Shown piece by piece: positions 41,632 to 49,191 of a stretch of DNA of 64,000 nucleotides. The notes below the pieces were generated by a model. The model saw only the letters and a list, made by a program, of their open reading frames with translations, searched no databases and was not told where the DNA came from. Position 1 is the first letter of the stretch. Each line of letters begins with the position of its first letter. This stretch comes from Candidatus Gastranaerophilales bacterium (GTDB taxonomy: Bacteria; Cyanobacteriota; Vampirovibrionia; Gastranaerophilales; Gastranaerophilaceae), in the NCBI GenBank assembly GCA_944324305.1, contig CALUVV010000009.1, positions 39,829 to 103,828 of the forward strand. Reading direction: 5' to 3'. A program made the position numbers and the translations under genes.

Positions 41632-43257
41632 ATGAGCAACCTACAATTTCAAAACGATTTAGACCGCTTAACAGAGGTCTTGCCTGACAAAGTCAGAAGG
41701 TATATTTCCTATGAGAAAATGGAGGACGTTATAGAAATTGTATTGGATATCGGCCGAACTCCTGAAATAAGGCATTCGGGCGGCAGAATTGAATACCTTG
41801 GTTCGGAATTTGTCACGGAAGAGGATATTAACTATATAACGAGCCGTATTCAGGAATTTACATCTGATAACCGTTCAGGAATCCCCGGGACACTCCACAG
41901 AATTAGTGCAATAAGAAACAGACAAGGCAAAATTATCGGTCTTACTTGCAGAATTGGCAGAGTTGTTACGGGGACAATTGCTTGTATAAAAGATATTTGT
42001 ATGATGAATAAAAGTATCTTATTTTTAGGCCGTCCCGGTGTCGGCAAAACTACAAAATTAAGAGAAATTTCAAGGTTGGTTGCAGATGAACTCGGAAAAC
42101 GTGTTGTAATTGTTGATACTTCAAATGAAATTGCAGGCGACGGAGATACGCCTCACCCTGCTATCGGGCATGCGAGACGAATGCAGGTTACACAGCCCGA
42201 GTTTCAAAAAGATATTATGATTGAGGCTGTTGAAAATCACACTCCCGAAGTTATTGTCGTTGATGAAATAGGTACGGAAGCGGAAGCTCAAGCCGCACGT
42301 ACGATTGCAGAACGCGGGGTTATGCTGATTGCAACAGCCCATGGTAACAGTTTGGAAAACCTTATTAAAAACCCGACTTTATCGGATTTAGTCGGAGGCA
42401 TTCAGTCCGTAACTTTAGGGGACGATGAAGCAAAACGCAGAGCTTCTCAAAAAACAGTTTTGGAACGCGAAAAACAGCCGACTTTTGATGTGGTAATTGA
42501 AATTCTGGACAGAAATACTCTTGCGGTTTATAAAAATACAGCCGAAGCAGTTGATTATATATTGCGCGGCTGGCCTATAAGGCCCGAAATCCGCAAGGTT
42601 GACAAAACTTATGATGCTGAACCGCAGCAGGTTGAAAAACATGAGCCTGCTATTTCGGATATTCCCGGAGAAATTAATAAGCTTGAACAGAAAATTCAGC
42701 CCGAACACAATACAGACAGTTTGAAATTCAGTTTTTCAAGGCAAAAATATGTGGAAGAAGTTAAAGGCTTTAAAAAAATATATTTGTACGCCGTTTCAAG
42801 AACAATTGTCGAAAAAGTAATCGAACGCTTGAATTTAAATGCAGAGATTACCCGAAATTTAGATGACGCTGATATCGTAATTGCACATAAAAACTTTATA
42901 AAAGGCGGAGCAAAAGTTTTAAGCGTCGCAAATGATTACAGGCTTCAAATCTTTTATGTAAAGACAAATTCAATGGCACAAATTCAGAAAGTTTTGAAAG
43001 AAGCTTTACAAATTACAGAGGCGTCGGAAACCTTATGCGGATATTATGACGATGCGGAGCGAGCGCTTGATGAAGCAAAAGCCGCAATTAATAAAATTCT
43101 TGCGGGGGCAGAGCATGTTGAACTTACGCCGCAAAACCAGCACATAAGAAAATTACAGCATGAACTTGTCGAGCAGCATAATTTGGAAAGTAAATCTGTC
43201 GGCGAGGGAAGCAACAGGCATTTGAAAATTGTCGGCGGTAAAGATTTTCATAACTAA
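41632..43257 (+). CDS. Ycf45-type AAA ATPase with R3H domain
   Basis: About 541 aa. The ATPase part shows ILFLGRPGVGKTTKLREI (Walker A), VIVVDEIGTEAEAQAARTIAERG (Walker B) and ATAHGNSLENLIKNP, the pattern shared by SpoIIIAA and chloroplast/cyanobacterial Ycf45. The C-terminus carries an R3H nucleic-acid-binding domain (RKLQHELVEQHNLESKSVGE followed by SNRHLKI). The family's cellular role is not settled. ATG 41632 is chosen because the family-typical N-terminus begins there; an in-frame upstream extension lies in the leader. It supports a cyanobacterial affiliation. Followed by a terminator. Confidence 0.9.
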   Translation: MSNLQFQNDLDRLTEVLPDKVRRYISYEKMEDVIEIVLDIGRTPEIRHSGGRIEYLGSEFVTEEDINYITSRIQEFTSDNRSGIPGTLHRISAIRNRQGKIIGLTCRIGRVVTGTIACIKDICMMNKSILFLGRPGVGKTTKLREISRLVADELGKRVVIVDTSNEIAGDGDTPHPAIGHARRMQVTQPEFQKDIMIEAVENHTPEVIVVDEIGTEAEAQAARTIAERGVMLIATAHGNSLENLIKNPTLSDLVGGIQSVTLGDDEAKRRASQKTVLEREKQPTFDVVIEILDRNTLAVYKNTAEAVDYILRGWPIRPEIRKVDKTYDAEPQQVEKHEPAISDIPGEINKLEQKIQPEHNTDSLKFSFSRQKYVEEVKGFKKIYLYAVSRTIVEKVIERLNLNAEITRNLDDADIVIAHKNFIKGGAKVLSVANDYRLQIFYVKTNSMAQIQKVLKEALQITEASETLCGYYDDAERALDEAKAAINKILAGAEHVELTPQNQHIRKLQHELVEQHNLESKSVGEGSNRHLKIVGGKDFHN

Positions 43258-43288
43258 AAAAGACGGGAATTTAATTCCCGTCTTTTTA
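43256..43288 (+). terminator. Terminator after the Ycf45-like gene
   Basis: AAAAAAGACGGGAAT / ATTCCCGTCTTTTT arms (43256-43270, 43273-43287), starting at the stop codon. Confidence 0.88.
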
Positions 43289-43336
43289 TAGCTGTATAGT
43301 TTCGTATGGAAACCCGTTGGGAAAGGGACTTCGTCC

Positions 43337-46015
43337 CTATTTGCATCCGAGAGGACCTTCTTCCTCTTTGCTGTGTTTAAATTCGATTACCGCCTGAGCT
43401 GCCGCAAGTCTTGCTTGAGGAACTCTGAACGGTGAACAGGATACGTAGTTTAATCCTATTCTGTGGCAGAATTTAACAGATGCGGGGTCGCCGCCGTGTT
43501 CTCCGCAAATTCCGCGTTTCAGGTGAGGTCTGACTTTTAATGCTTTGTCCAAAGCAATTTTCATTAATTGTCCTACGCCTTCCTGATCAAGAGTTGCAAA
43601 CGGGTTTGCAGGCAGAATTTTTTGTTCCACATAATTTTGTAAGAACTTGCCTTCCGCATCGTCTCTTGAATAACCGAATGTCATTTGAGTTAAGTCGTTT
43701 GTACCGAATGAGAAGAATTCCGCATACTCTGCTATTTGATCAGCTGTTAAAGCAGCACGAGGAATTTCAATCATTGTACCGAACATATAATCAACTCTTA
43801 CGCCTTTTTCGTCCATTACTTCGTTTGCAACACGTTCAAGCACACATTGAACCGTTTTCAGCTCGTTAACATGCCCTACAAGAGGTATCATAACTTCAGG
43901 TTTAACGTTTAAGCCTTCTTTTTTCAAGTCACAAGCGGCAGTGAAAATTGCTCTTACCTGCATTTCGTTAATTTCAGGGTAGGTTAAACCTAAGCGGCAG
44001 CCTCTCAAGCCCATCATCGGATTAGATTCTGACATTGACTCTACAAGATTAAGCATTTTTTCATCTTCTTTGTAGTCTTCACCTTTAGCCTTTTTAGTTG
44101 CAACACGGGCAATTAATTCTTCCTTGTTTGGCAGGAATTCATGCAACGGCGGGTCAAGAAGTCTTATTGTCATGGATTTTTCGCCCAATGCTTTAAACAT
44201 AGCATAGAAGTCGCCGTATTGCATAGGCAGTAAGTGGTCTAAGGCTTCTTTTCTGGCTTCTGGAGTTCCTGCAATAATCATTTTTTGAACCCACGGAAGT
44301 CTGTCAGGATCCATAAACATGTGTTCCGTACGGCAAAGACCAACACCTTCGGCTCCTAATTCAAGAGCTTTTGCAACATCAGCAGGTGTATCTGCGTTTG
44401 CTCTTACGCCTAAAAGCTTCACTTCATCTACCCATTTGAATAATTTTTTGAAATTATCATCCATAACAGGCGGAATTAAATGAACTGCGCCTTGCATAAC
44501 TTCACCCGTACCGCCGTCAAGAGAAATAATATCATTTTTATGATAAACAGTTCCGTCTGCGGCTGTTAAAGTTTCATTTTTAAGGTCAATTTTCAAATCT
44601 TCCGCACCTGCAACGCATGGTTTTCCCATACCTTTTGCAACAACAGCGGCGTGAGATGTCATACCGCCTCTCAGAGTCAAAACACCTTGAGATGCAATCA
44701 TTCCGTGAATATCATCAGGGCAGGTTTCAATTCTGACTAGAATAACTTTTTCTCCTGCTTTTCCGCGTTCTGCTGCTTCTTCGGTGTCAAATACAACTTT
44801 TCCGACAGCCGCTCCGGGGGATGCTGCAAGACCCTGTGCAATTTTATGTGCTTCTTTTTTAGCTTGAGGGTCAAAGTCAGGTAAAAGAACTTGATATAAC
44901 TGGTTCGGGTCAACAAGCTCGATTGCTCTTTCCTTGTCGATAATTCCTTCTTCCGCCATTTCTACGGCAATTCTTACGGATGCTTTTGCTGTTCTTTTTC
45001 CGTTACGTGTCTGTAAGATATATAATTTACCTTTTTCAATCGTAAATTCCATATCCTGAACATCTTTATAGCCTTTTTCAAGTTTTTTTGCAATATCTAC
45101 ATATTGTTTATAAAGTTCAGGCATTTCATGTTCAAGTTCCGCAATCGGTTTTGGGGTTCTGATACCTGCTACAACGTCTTCACCCTGAGCATTTGTAAGA
45201 TATTCCCCGTAGAATTTATTTTCACCTGTTGACGGATTTCTTGTGAACGATACGCCTGTAGCGCAATCGTCGCCCATGTTGCCGAACACCATTGTTTGAA
45301 CGTTTACTGCAGTACCGTAATTGTGGTCGATTTTATAGTGGTTTCTGTAAGCTACGGCACGCGGAATATTCCATGATCTGAAAACTGCTTCTATTGCTTC
45401 TTCAAGCTGAACATACGGATCTTGCGGGAATTCTTTCCCTGTTTCTTTTTTAATAAGCTCTTTATAAGGTTCGATTAAAGATTTCCAATCATCTGCAGTT
45501 AAGTCTGTATCTGATTTATAGCCTTTTTCTTCTTTGATTTTGTCAAGGTAATCTTCGAATTTTTGTCTGTCAATTTCCCACGCTACAGAGCCGAACATGG
45601 TTAAAAATCTTCTGTATGAATCATAACAAAATCTGGGATTGTTGGTTAACTTAATCATGCCTTCAACGGTTTTATCATTTAATCCTAAGTTTAAGATAGT
45701 TTCCATCATACCGGGCATTGAAAGTCTTGCGCCTGAGCGTACTGAAACAAGAAGCGGATTTTCAGCATCACCGAATTTTTTCCCTGCCTGTTTTTCAACA
45801 TCGGCAAGTGCTGATTTAACTTCGTCCATTAATCCTGCAGGCATTTTATTGCCGTGATTTATATAATCCATGCAGGTTTCTGTCGTAATAGTAAGCCCCG
45901 GAGGCACCGGTAAACCTAAATTTGTCATTTCCGCAAGGTTTGCACCTTTACCGCCGAGCAGGTTACGCATATCCGCATTACCCTCTCTGAACAGCCATAC
46001 GCGTTTTTCAGTCAT
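43337..46015 (-). CDS. ppdK: Pyruvate, phosphate dikinase
   Basis: Interconverts pyruvate + ATP + Pi with PEP + AMP + PPi. 892 aa, full length. The ATP-grasp region shows GGKGANLAEMTNLGLPVPPG and SVRSGARLSMPGMMETILNLG. The phosphohistidine loop is TLRGGMTSHAAVVAKGMGKPC with catalytic His. The PEP/pyruvate barrel has GLCRTEHMF, GLRGCRLGLTYPE, FSFGTNDLTQMTFGYSRDD and a Cys acid in RGICGEHGGDP. AAAGGAGATG lies before the ATG at 46015. In an anaerobe it may run glycolytically with PPi or for gluconeogenesis; direction is not readable. A GGGAC-TTC-GTCCC hairpin lies just after its stop. Confidence 0.98.
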   Translation of the reverse strand: MTEKRVWLFREGNADMRNLLGGKGANLAEMTNLGLPVPPGLTITTETCMDYINHGNKMPAGLMDEVKSALADVEKQAGKKFGDAENPLLVSVRSGARLSMPGMMETILNLGLNDKTVEGMIKLTNNPRFCYDSYRRFLTMFGSVAWEIDRQKFEDYLDKIKEEKGYKSDTDLTADDWKSLIEPYKELIKKETGKEFPQDPYVQLEEAIEAVFRSWNIPRAVAYRNHYKIDHNYGTAVNVQTMVFGNMGDDCATGVSFTRNPSTGENKFYGEYLTNAQGEDVVAGIRTPKPIAELEHEMPELYKQYVDIAKKLEKGYKDVQDMEFTIEKGKLYILQTRNGKRTAKASVRIAVEMAEEGIIDKERAIELVDPNQLYQVLLPDFDPQAKKEAHKIAQGLAASPGAAVGKVVFDTEEAAERGKAGEKVILVRIETCPDDIHGMIASQGVLTLRGGMTSHAAVVAKGMGKPCVAGAEDLKIDLKNETLTAADGTVYHKNDIISLDGGTGEVMQGAVHLIPPVMDDNFKKLFKWVDEVKLLGVRANADTPADVAKALELGAEGVGLCRTEHMFMDPDRLPWVQKMIIAGTPEARKEALDHLLPMQYGDFYAMFKALGEKSMTIRLLDPPLHEFLPNKEELIARVATKKAKGEDYKEDEKMLNLVESMSESNPMMGLRGCRLGLTYPEINEMQVRAIFTAACDLKKEGLNVKPEVMIPLVGHVNELKTVQCVLERVANEVMDEKGVRVDYMFGTMIEIPRAALTADQIAEYAEFFSFGTNDLTQMTFGYSRDDAEGKFLQNYVEQKILPANPFATLDQEGVGQLMKIALDKALKVRPHLKRGICGEHGGDPASVKFCHRIGLNYVSCSPFRVPQARLAAAQAVIEFKHSKEEEGPLGCK

Positions 46016-46101
46016 AGTTCATCTCCTTTCTTAACTATAATAAACACTTTTCAATGAGTTAACTATAACATGAAAATAACTAAAACAATACGTTATTAAA
46101 A

Positions 46102-46359
46102 TTATTTTTTGAAATAATCGCAAATTAAAGTTTTTTTACGCGGAATAAAGTTTTTGATGCTTTCAAAAATCTTATTTTTTTGCGAATTTTCAAGTTCTTT
46201 TTTCAGGATTGCTTTTTCCAAAACGACTTTATTGTATAAATCAGAGCACACCGAGCTTTTCTCAACGTGCTCTTTCAATTTTGCCAGCTGTATTTCTTTT
46301 TCTCTAATAGATTGGATTAGTTCTTTTTTCACGTTTGAAGACCTCTCGAACTGTACCAT
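46102..46359 (-). CDS. Small putative coiled-coil protein
   Basis: 85 aa, Lys/Glu-rich and helical (SNVKKELIQSIREKEIQLAK, VVLEKAILKKELENSQKNK), ending in a basic IPRKKTLICDYFKK. No family recognised. There is no Shine-Dalgarno; TATTCT 4 nt upstream of the ATG is a poor -10 candidate, so gene status is uncertain. It lies between ppdK and the oxidoreductase operon on the same strand. Confidence 0.45.
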   Translation of the reverse strand: MVQFERSSNVKKELIQSIREKEIQLAKLKEHVEKSSVCSDLYNKVVLEKAILKKELENSQKNKIFESIKNFIPRKKTLICDYFKK

Positions 46360-46413
46360 ATTAGAATAAGACTAATTTGTGATTTTTAAATCGACTTTTT
46401 AGTTGATTTCAGC

Positions 46414-46962
46414 TTATGCGGGTAATAAATCATACTCATAGCCTATTTTTAAGGCTTTAATATTTAGCGGCAGCAAGTTTTTTCTGTGCGGAGGAATAAC
46501 CGCATCAAGAGCCTGATTTAAGGCTTCAAGCGAAACAACTTTTCCTGCCTTGGCAAGAATGCCTAAAGCCAGAATGTTAGCCATTTTTACATTGCCTAAG
46601 TCTTCCGCAAGTTTCGTAATCGGTGCGAAAAGATAGTTAATATCCGTTCTTGTTTTTATCTCTTTTACAAGTGTGGAATTAGCTATCATCCAGCCGCCTT
46701 TTTTTATTTTCGATAAAAATCTGTCAAATGATGCCTGATTTAAAGCCACTATAAAATCGGCATCAGATTTATTAACTTCACTTACTTCTTCATCACTCAT
46801 AACTATTTCGCAGTTAACCGTTCCTCCGCGCATTTCTGCACCGTATGAAGGGTACCATGTTACGTTTTTTCCTGCAAACATAAACGCGTTAGCTAAAACT
46901 TCTCCGGCTAATAATACGCCTTGTCCGCCAAATCCTGCTATTATAAAATTCTTTTCACTCAT
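46414..46962 (-). CDS. 2-oxoacid:ferredoxin oxidoreductase, gamma subunit
   Basis: 182 aa. The characteristic N-terminus is FIIAGFGGQGVLLAGEVLANA, with SYGAEMRGGTVNCEIVMSDEE and ADFIVALNQASFDRF, marking the gamma subunit of the pyruvate/2-oxoacid oxidoreductase superfamily (CoA-side domain). Last of four genes ordered delta-alpha-beta-gamma. AAAGGAAA precedes the ATG. Confidence 0.92.
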   Translation of the reverse strand: MSEKNFIIAGFGGQGVLLAGEVLANAFMFAGKNVTWYPSYGAEMRGGTVNCEIVMSDEEVSEVNKSDADFIVALNQASFDRFLSKIKKGGWMIANSTLVKEIKTRTDINYLFAPITKLAEDLGNVKMANILALGILAKAGKVVSLEALNQALDAVIPPHRKNLLPLNIKALKIGYEYDLLPA

Positions 46963-46983
46963 TATTGTTATTTCCTTTTGTAT

Positions 46984-47736
46984 CTAATTTTGAGATGTCA
47001 AATCTTTGTATATTCCGGGTTTGAATACCGGCATCATTTCATTTCTTACTCTTTCATGTGCTTTTTCCGGTGACATTTTCCAGTTTGTCGGGCAGGTTGA
47101 AAGAATTTCAACAAACCCGAAGCCAAGACCGTGAATTTGTACTTCGAAAGCTTTTTTGACAGCCTGTTTTGCTTTTCTGATATTTGCGACGGTATCAAGC
47201 GATACTCTTGCAGAAAATGCAGTTCCGTCACAAAGCGCAATATGTTCGGCTATCTTAATCGGATATCCGTAATATTCGGTATTTCTTCCTGAAGGAGAAG
47301 TGGTTGTTACCTGTCCCAAAAGAGTTGTAGGACCTAACTGACCGCCTGTCATGCCGTATGTTGTATTATTTATACAAATTGCGGTAAGGTTTTCACCTCG
47401 TAATGCTGCGTGCATGCTCTCTGCAAGTCCGATTGACGCAAAGTCTCCGTCGCCTTGATAGGTAAATACAACTTTGTCGGGTCTTGCTCTTTTTATTCCT
47501 GTAGCTTCTGCCAGAGCTCTGCCGTGCGGAGCTTCCAGAGAATCTACATTTAAAAAGTCGTATAAAGTAACAGAGCAGCCGATTGACGCGGTAAGAATTG
47601 TATTTTCTCTTATTCCCAATTCATCAAGAACTTCTGCCACAAGTCTTACCGCAACTCCATGGTCGCAGCCGGGGCAGAACGAATATTTTACGTCCCCTTT
47701 TAATGATTCGGGTAATTTAAAAACTTGTGTTGCCAT
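46984..47736 (-). CDS. 2-oxoacid:ferredoxin oxidoreductase, beta (TPP-binding) subunit
   Basis: 250 aa. FCPGCDHGVAVRLVAEVL contains two of the cluster/TPP-site cysteines, GCSVTLYDF follows, and the TPP/Mg site is QGDGDFASIGLAE...ICINNTTYGMTGGQ (GDGD-N motif). GQVTTTSPSGRNTEYYGYP is typical of the 2-oxoisovalerate/2-oxoglutarate branch rather than pyruvate oxidoreductase. The substrate (branched-chain 2-oxoacids or 2-oxoglutarate) cannot be fixed by eye. The ATG overlaps the alpha stop by one base (TAATG). Confidence 0.92.
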   Translation of the reverse strand: MATQVFKLPESLKGDVKYSFCPGCDHGVAVRLVAEVLDELGIRENTILTASIGCSVTLYDFLNVDSLEAPHGRALAEATGIKRARPDKVVFTYQGDGDFASIGLAESMHAALRGENLTAICINNTTYGMTGGQLGPTTLLGQVTTTSPSGRNTEYYGYPIKIAEHIALCDGTAFSARVSLDTVANIRKAKQAVKKAFEVQIHGLGFGFVEILSTCPTNWKMSPEKAHERVRNEMMPVFKPGIYKDLTSQN

Positions 47737-48797
47737 TATAATAATTCCTCAATTCTTGTAACTATTTCCTTGGCGGAAGGCGGTGCGCCTACGCCTTTGT
47801 TTATTAATTCCACAGGGCATGCTCCGTTTACGGCAAGCCTTACGTCATTTATCATTTGTCCCATGTTGACTTCCACGGTTACGAATTTTTTTGCTGTTCT
47901 TGAAAGCTCCTGCAATCTCTTTGACGGGAAAGGATAAAGTGTTATCGGTCTTACAAAACCTGCTTTAATTCCTTTTTCCCTGAGCATTTTCATTGCGGTT
48001 TTTACGTTTCTTGAAGTGCTGCCGAAGCTGACAAGAATAATGTCGGCGTCTTCGGTGTTAATTTCTTCCCATTCGGTTTCATTTTCTTCAATTGTTTTAT
48101 ATTTTGCGTATAATTTTTCGAGGAACACGCATTGATTATCGGCAAGAGGTGCGTATGAACGGATTATTCGTCCGCCGCGTCCTTTTGCTCCGGATAATGC
48201 CCAATCTGACGTATCAACTTCGGGATACGGATAATCATAGAATTCAACAGGTTCCATCATTTGTCCCAAAAGTCCGTCAGCTAAAAGTACTGTCGGATTT
48301 CTGTATTTTTGAGCCAGATAGAATGCTTTGTATGTTAAATCTACACATTCCTGAACGGTTGACGGAGCCAGTACTATAAGTTTGTAATCTCCGTTTCCGC
48401 CGCCTTTTGTTGCCTGAAAATAGTCGCCCTGCGACGGATAAATATTTCCAAGCCCGGGACCGCCTCTCATAACGCTTATAAGCACTACAGGCAGTTCGTC
48501 GGCCGTTGCATAGGACAAGCCTTCCTGCATAAGTGCAACCGCACATGAAGAAGATGAAGTCATTGCTTTGACACCGGTTGATACTGCACCTATAACCATA
48601 TTAATTGCTGCGAGTTCGCTTTCTGCAGAAACATATGCTCTTTTTAATTCCTGCATTTTCCCGCTCATAAATTCTCCGATTTCACTCTGCGGGGTTATGG
48701 GATATCCGAAATAACACTGACATCCTGCGAGCACTGCTGCATTGGCTATTGCATAATTTCCTTTTGTTAATACTTTTTTATTTGTTAAACATTCCAT
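47736..48797 (-). CDS. 2-oxoacid:ferredoxin oxidoreductase, alpha subunit (VorB/KorA-like)
   Basis: 353 aa. Typical GNYAIANAAVLAGCQCYFGYPITPQSEIGEF start, SESELAAINMVIGAVSTGVKAMTSSSS, MRGGPGLGNIYPSQGDYFQA, and a C-terminal domain (LYPFPSKRLQELSRTAKKFV, EVNMGQMINDVRLAVNG). Together with the beta, gamma and ferredoxin-like subunits it oxidatively decarboxylates a 2-oxoacid to acyl-CoA and reduces ferredoxin, oxygen-sensitively in the cytoplasm. It is 9 nt after the delta gene. Confidence 0.92.
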   Translation of the reverse strand: MECLTNKKVLTKGNYAIANAAVLAGCQCYFGYPITPQSEIGEFMSGKMQELKRAYVSAESELAAINMVIGAVSTGVKAMTSSSSCAVALMQEGLSYATADELPVVLISVMRGGPGLGNIYPSQGDYFQATKGGGNGDYKLIVLAPSTVQECVDLTYKAFYLAQKYRNPTVLLADGLLGQMMEPVEFYDYPYPEVDTSDWALSGAKGRGGRIIRSYAPLADNQCVFLEKLYAKYKTIEENETEWEEINTEDADIILVSFGSTSRNVKTAMKMLREKGIKAGFVRPITLYPFPSKRLQELSRTAKKFVTVEVNMGQMINDVRLAVNGACPVELINKGVGAPPSAKEIVTRIEELL

Positions 48798-48806
48798 ATT
48801 ACTGAT

Positions 48807-49019
48807 TTATCCTTTATAAACTTCCGTTATTGCCAGATCAGGACATCTGGCTGCGCACATTGCACATCCGAGACATTCATGATCAGGGTCATTAAATTCT
48901 ATCACGTGAATTCCCAGCTTATTTGTATCACTTCCTATTTTTAATAACTTTTTTGGGCATTCATTTATACACAGATAGCATGCTTTGCATTTATCTTTAT
49001 CTATAACTATATGGCTCAT
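48807..49019 (-). CDS. 2-oxoacid:ferredoxin oxidoreductase, delta (2x[4Fe-4S]) subunit
   Basis: 70 aa. Two ferredoxin motifs: CKACYLCINECPKKLL and CLGCAMCAARCPDLAI (CxxCxxCxxxCP each), the electron relay of the complex. First gene of the operon, opposite the giant coiled-coil gene. AAGAGGTTAAG lies before the ATG. A TGG-TATAAT extended -10 lies on the minus strand at 49054-49062. Confidence 0.93.
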   Translation of the reverse strand: MSHIVIDKDKCKACYLCINECPKKLLKIGSDTNKLGIHVIEFNDPDHECLGCAMCAARCPDLAITEVYKG

Positions 49020-49053
49020 CTTAACCTCTTTTATTTTTGCGTGTCTGAGTAAT

Positions 49054-49062
49054 ATTATACCA
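49054..49062 (-). promoter_or_regulatory. Promoter of the 2-oxoacid oxidoreductase operon
   Basis: Minus strand TGG-TATAAT (perfect -10 at 49054-49059, extended). About 35 nt upstream of the first ATG; no clear -35. Confidence 0.55.
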
Positions 49063-49090
49063 CTTAATCGTAAAAGGGGACACTTTATCT

Positions 49091-49116
49091 TTACAATTGT
49101 AATAATAAACGTTAAC
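49091..49116. promoter_or_regulatory. TTACAATTGTAA palindrome and GTTAACA upstream of the giant gene
   Basis: A perfect 12-bp palindrome at 49091-49102 followed by CGTTAACAG (49110-49118), 74-101 bp before the ATG at 49192. It resembles the elements at the ASQAR genes. Confidence 0.4.
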
Positions 49117-49191
49117 AGTTTGCATCGTTTCCTATTATTCTGTTAATATATATAAGTAAAGAGGGATATTTTTTTTAAGAAAGAGAAACAA

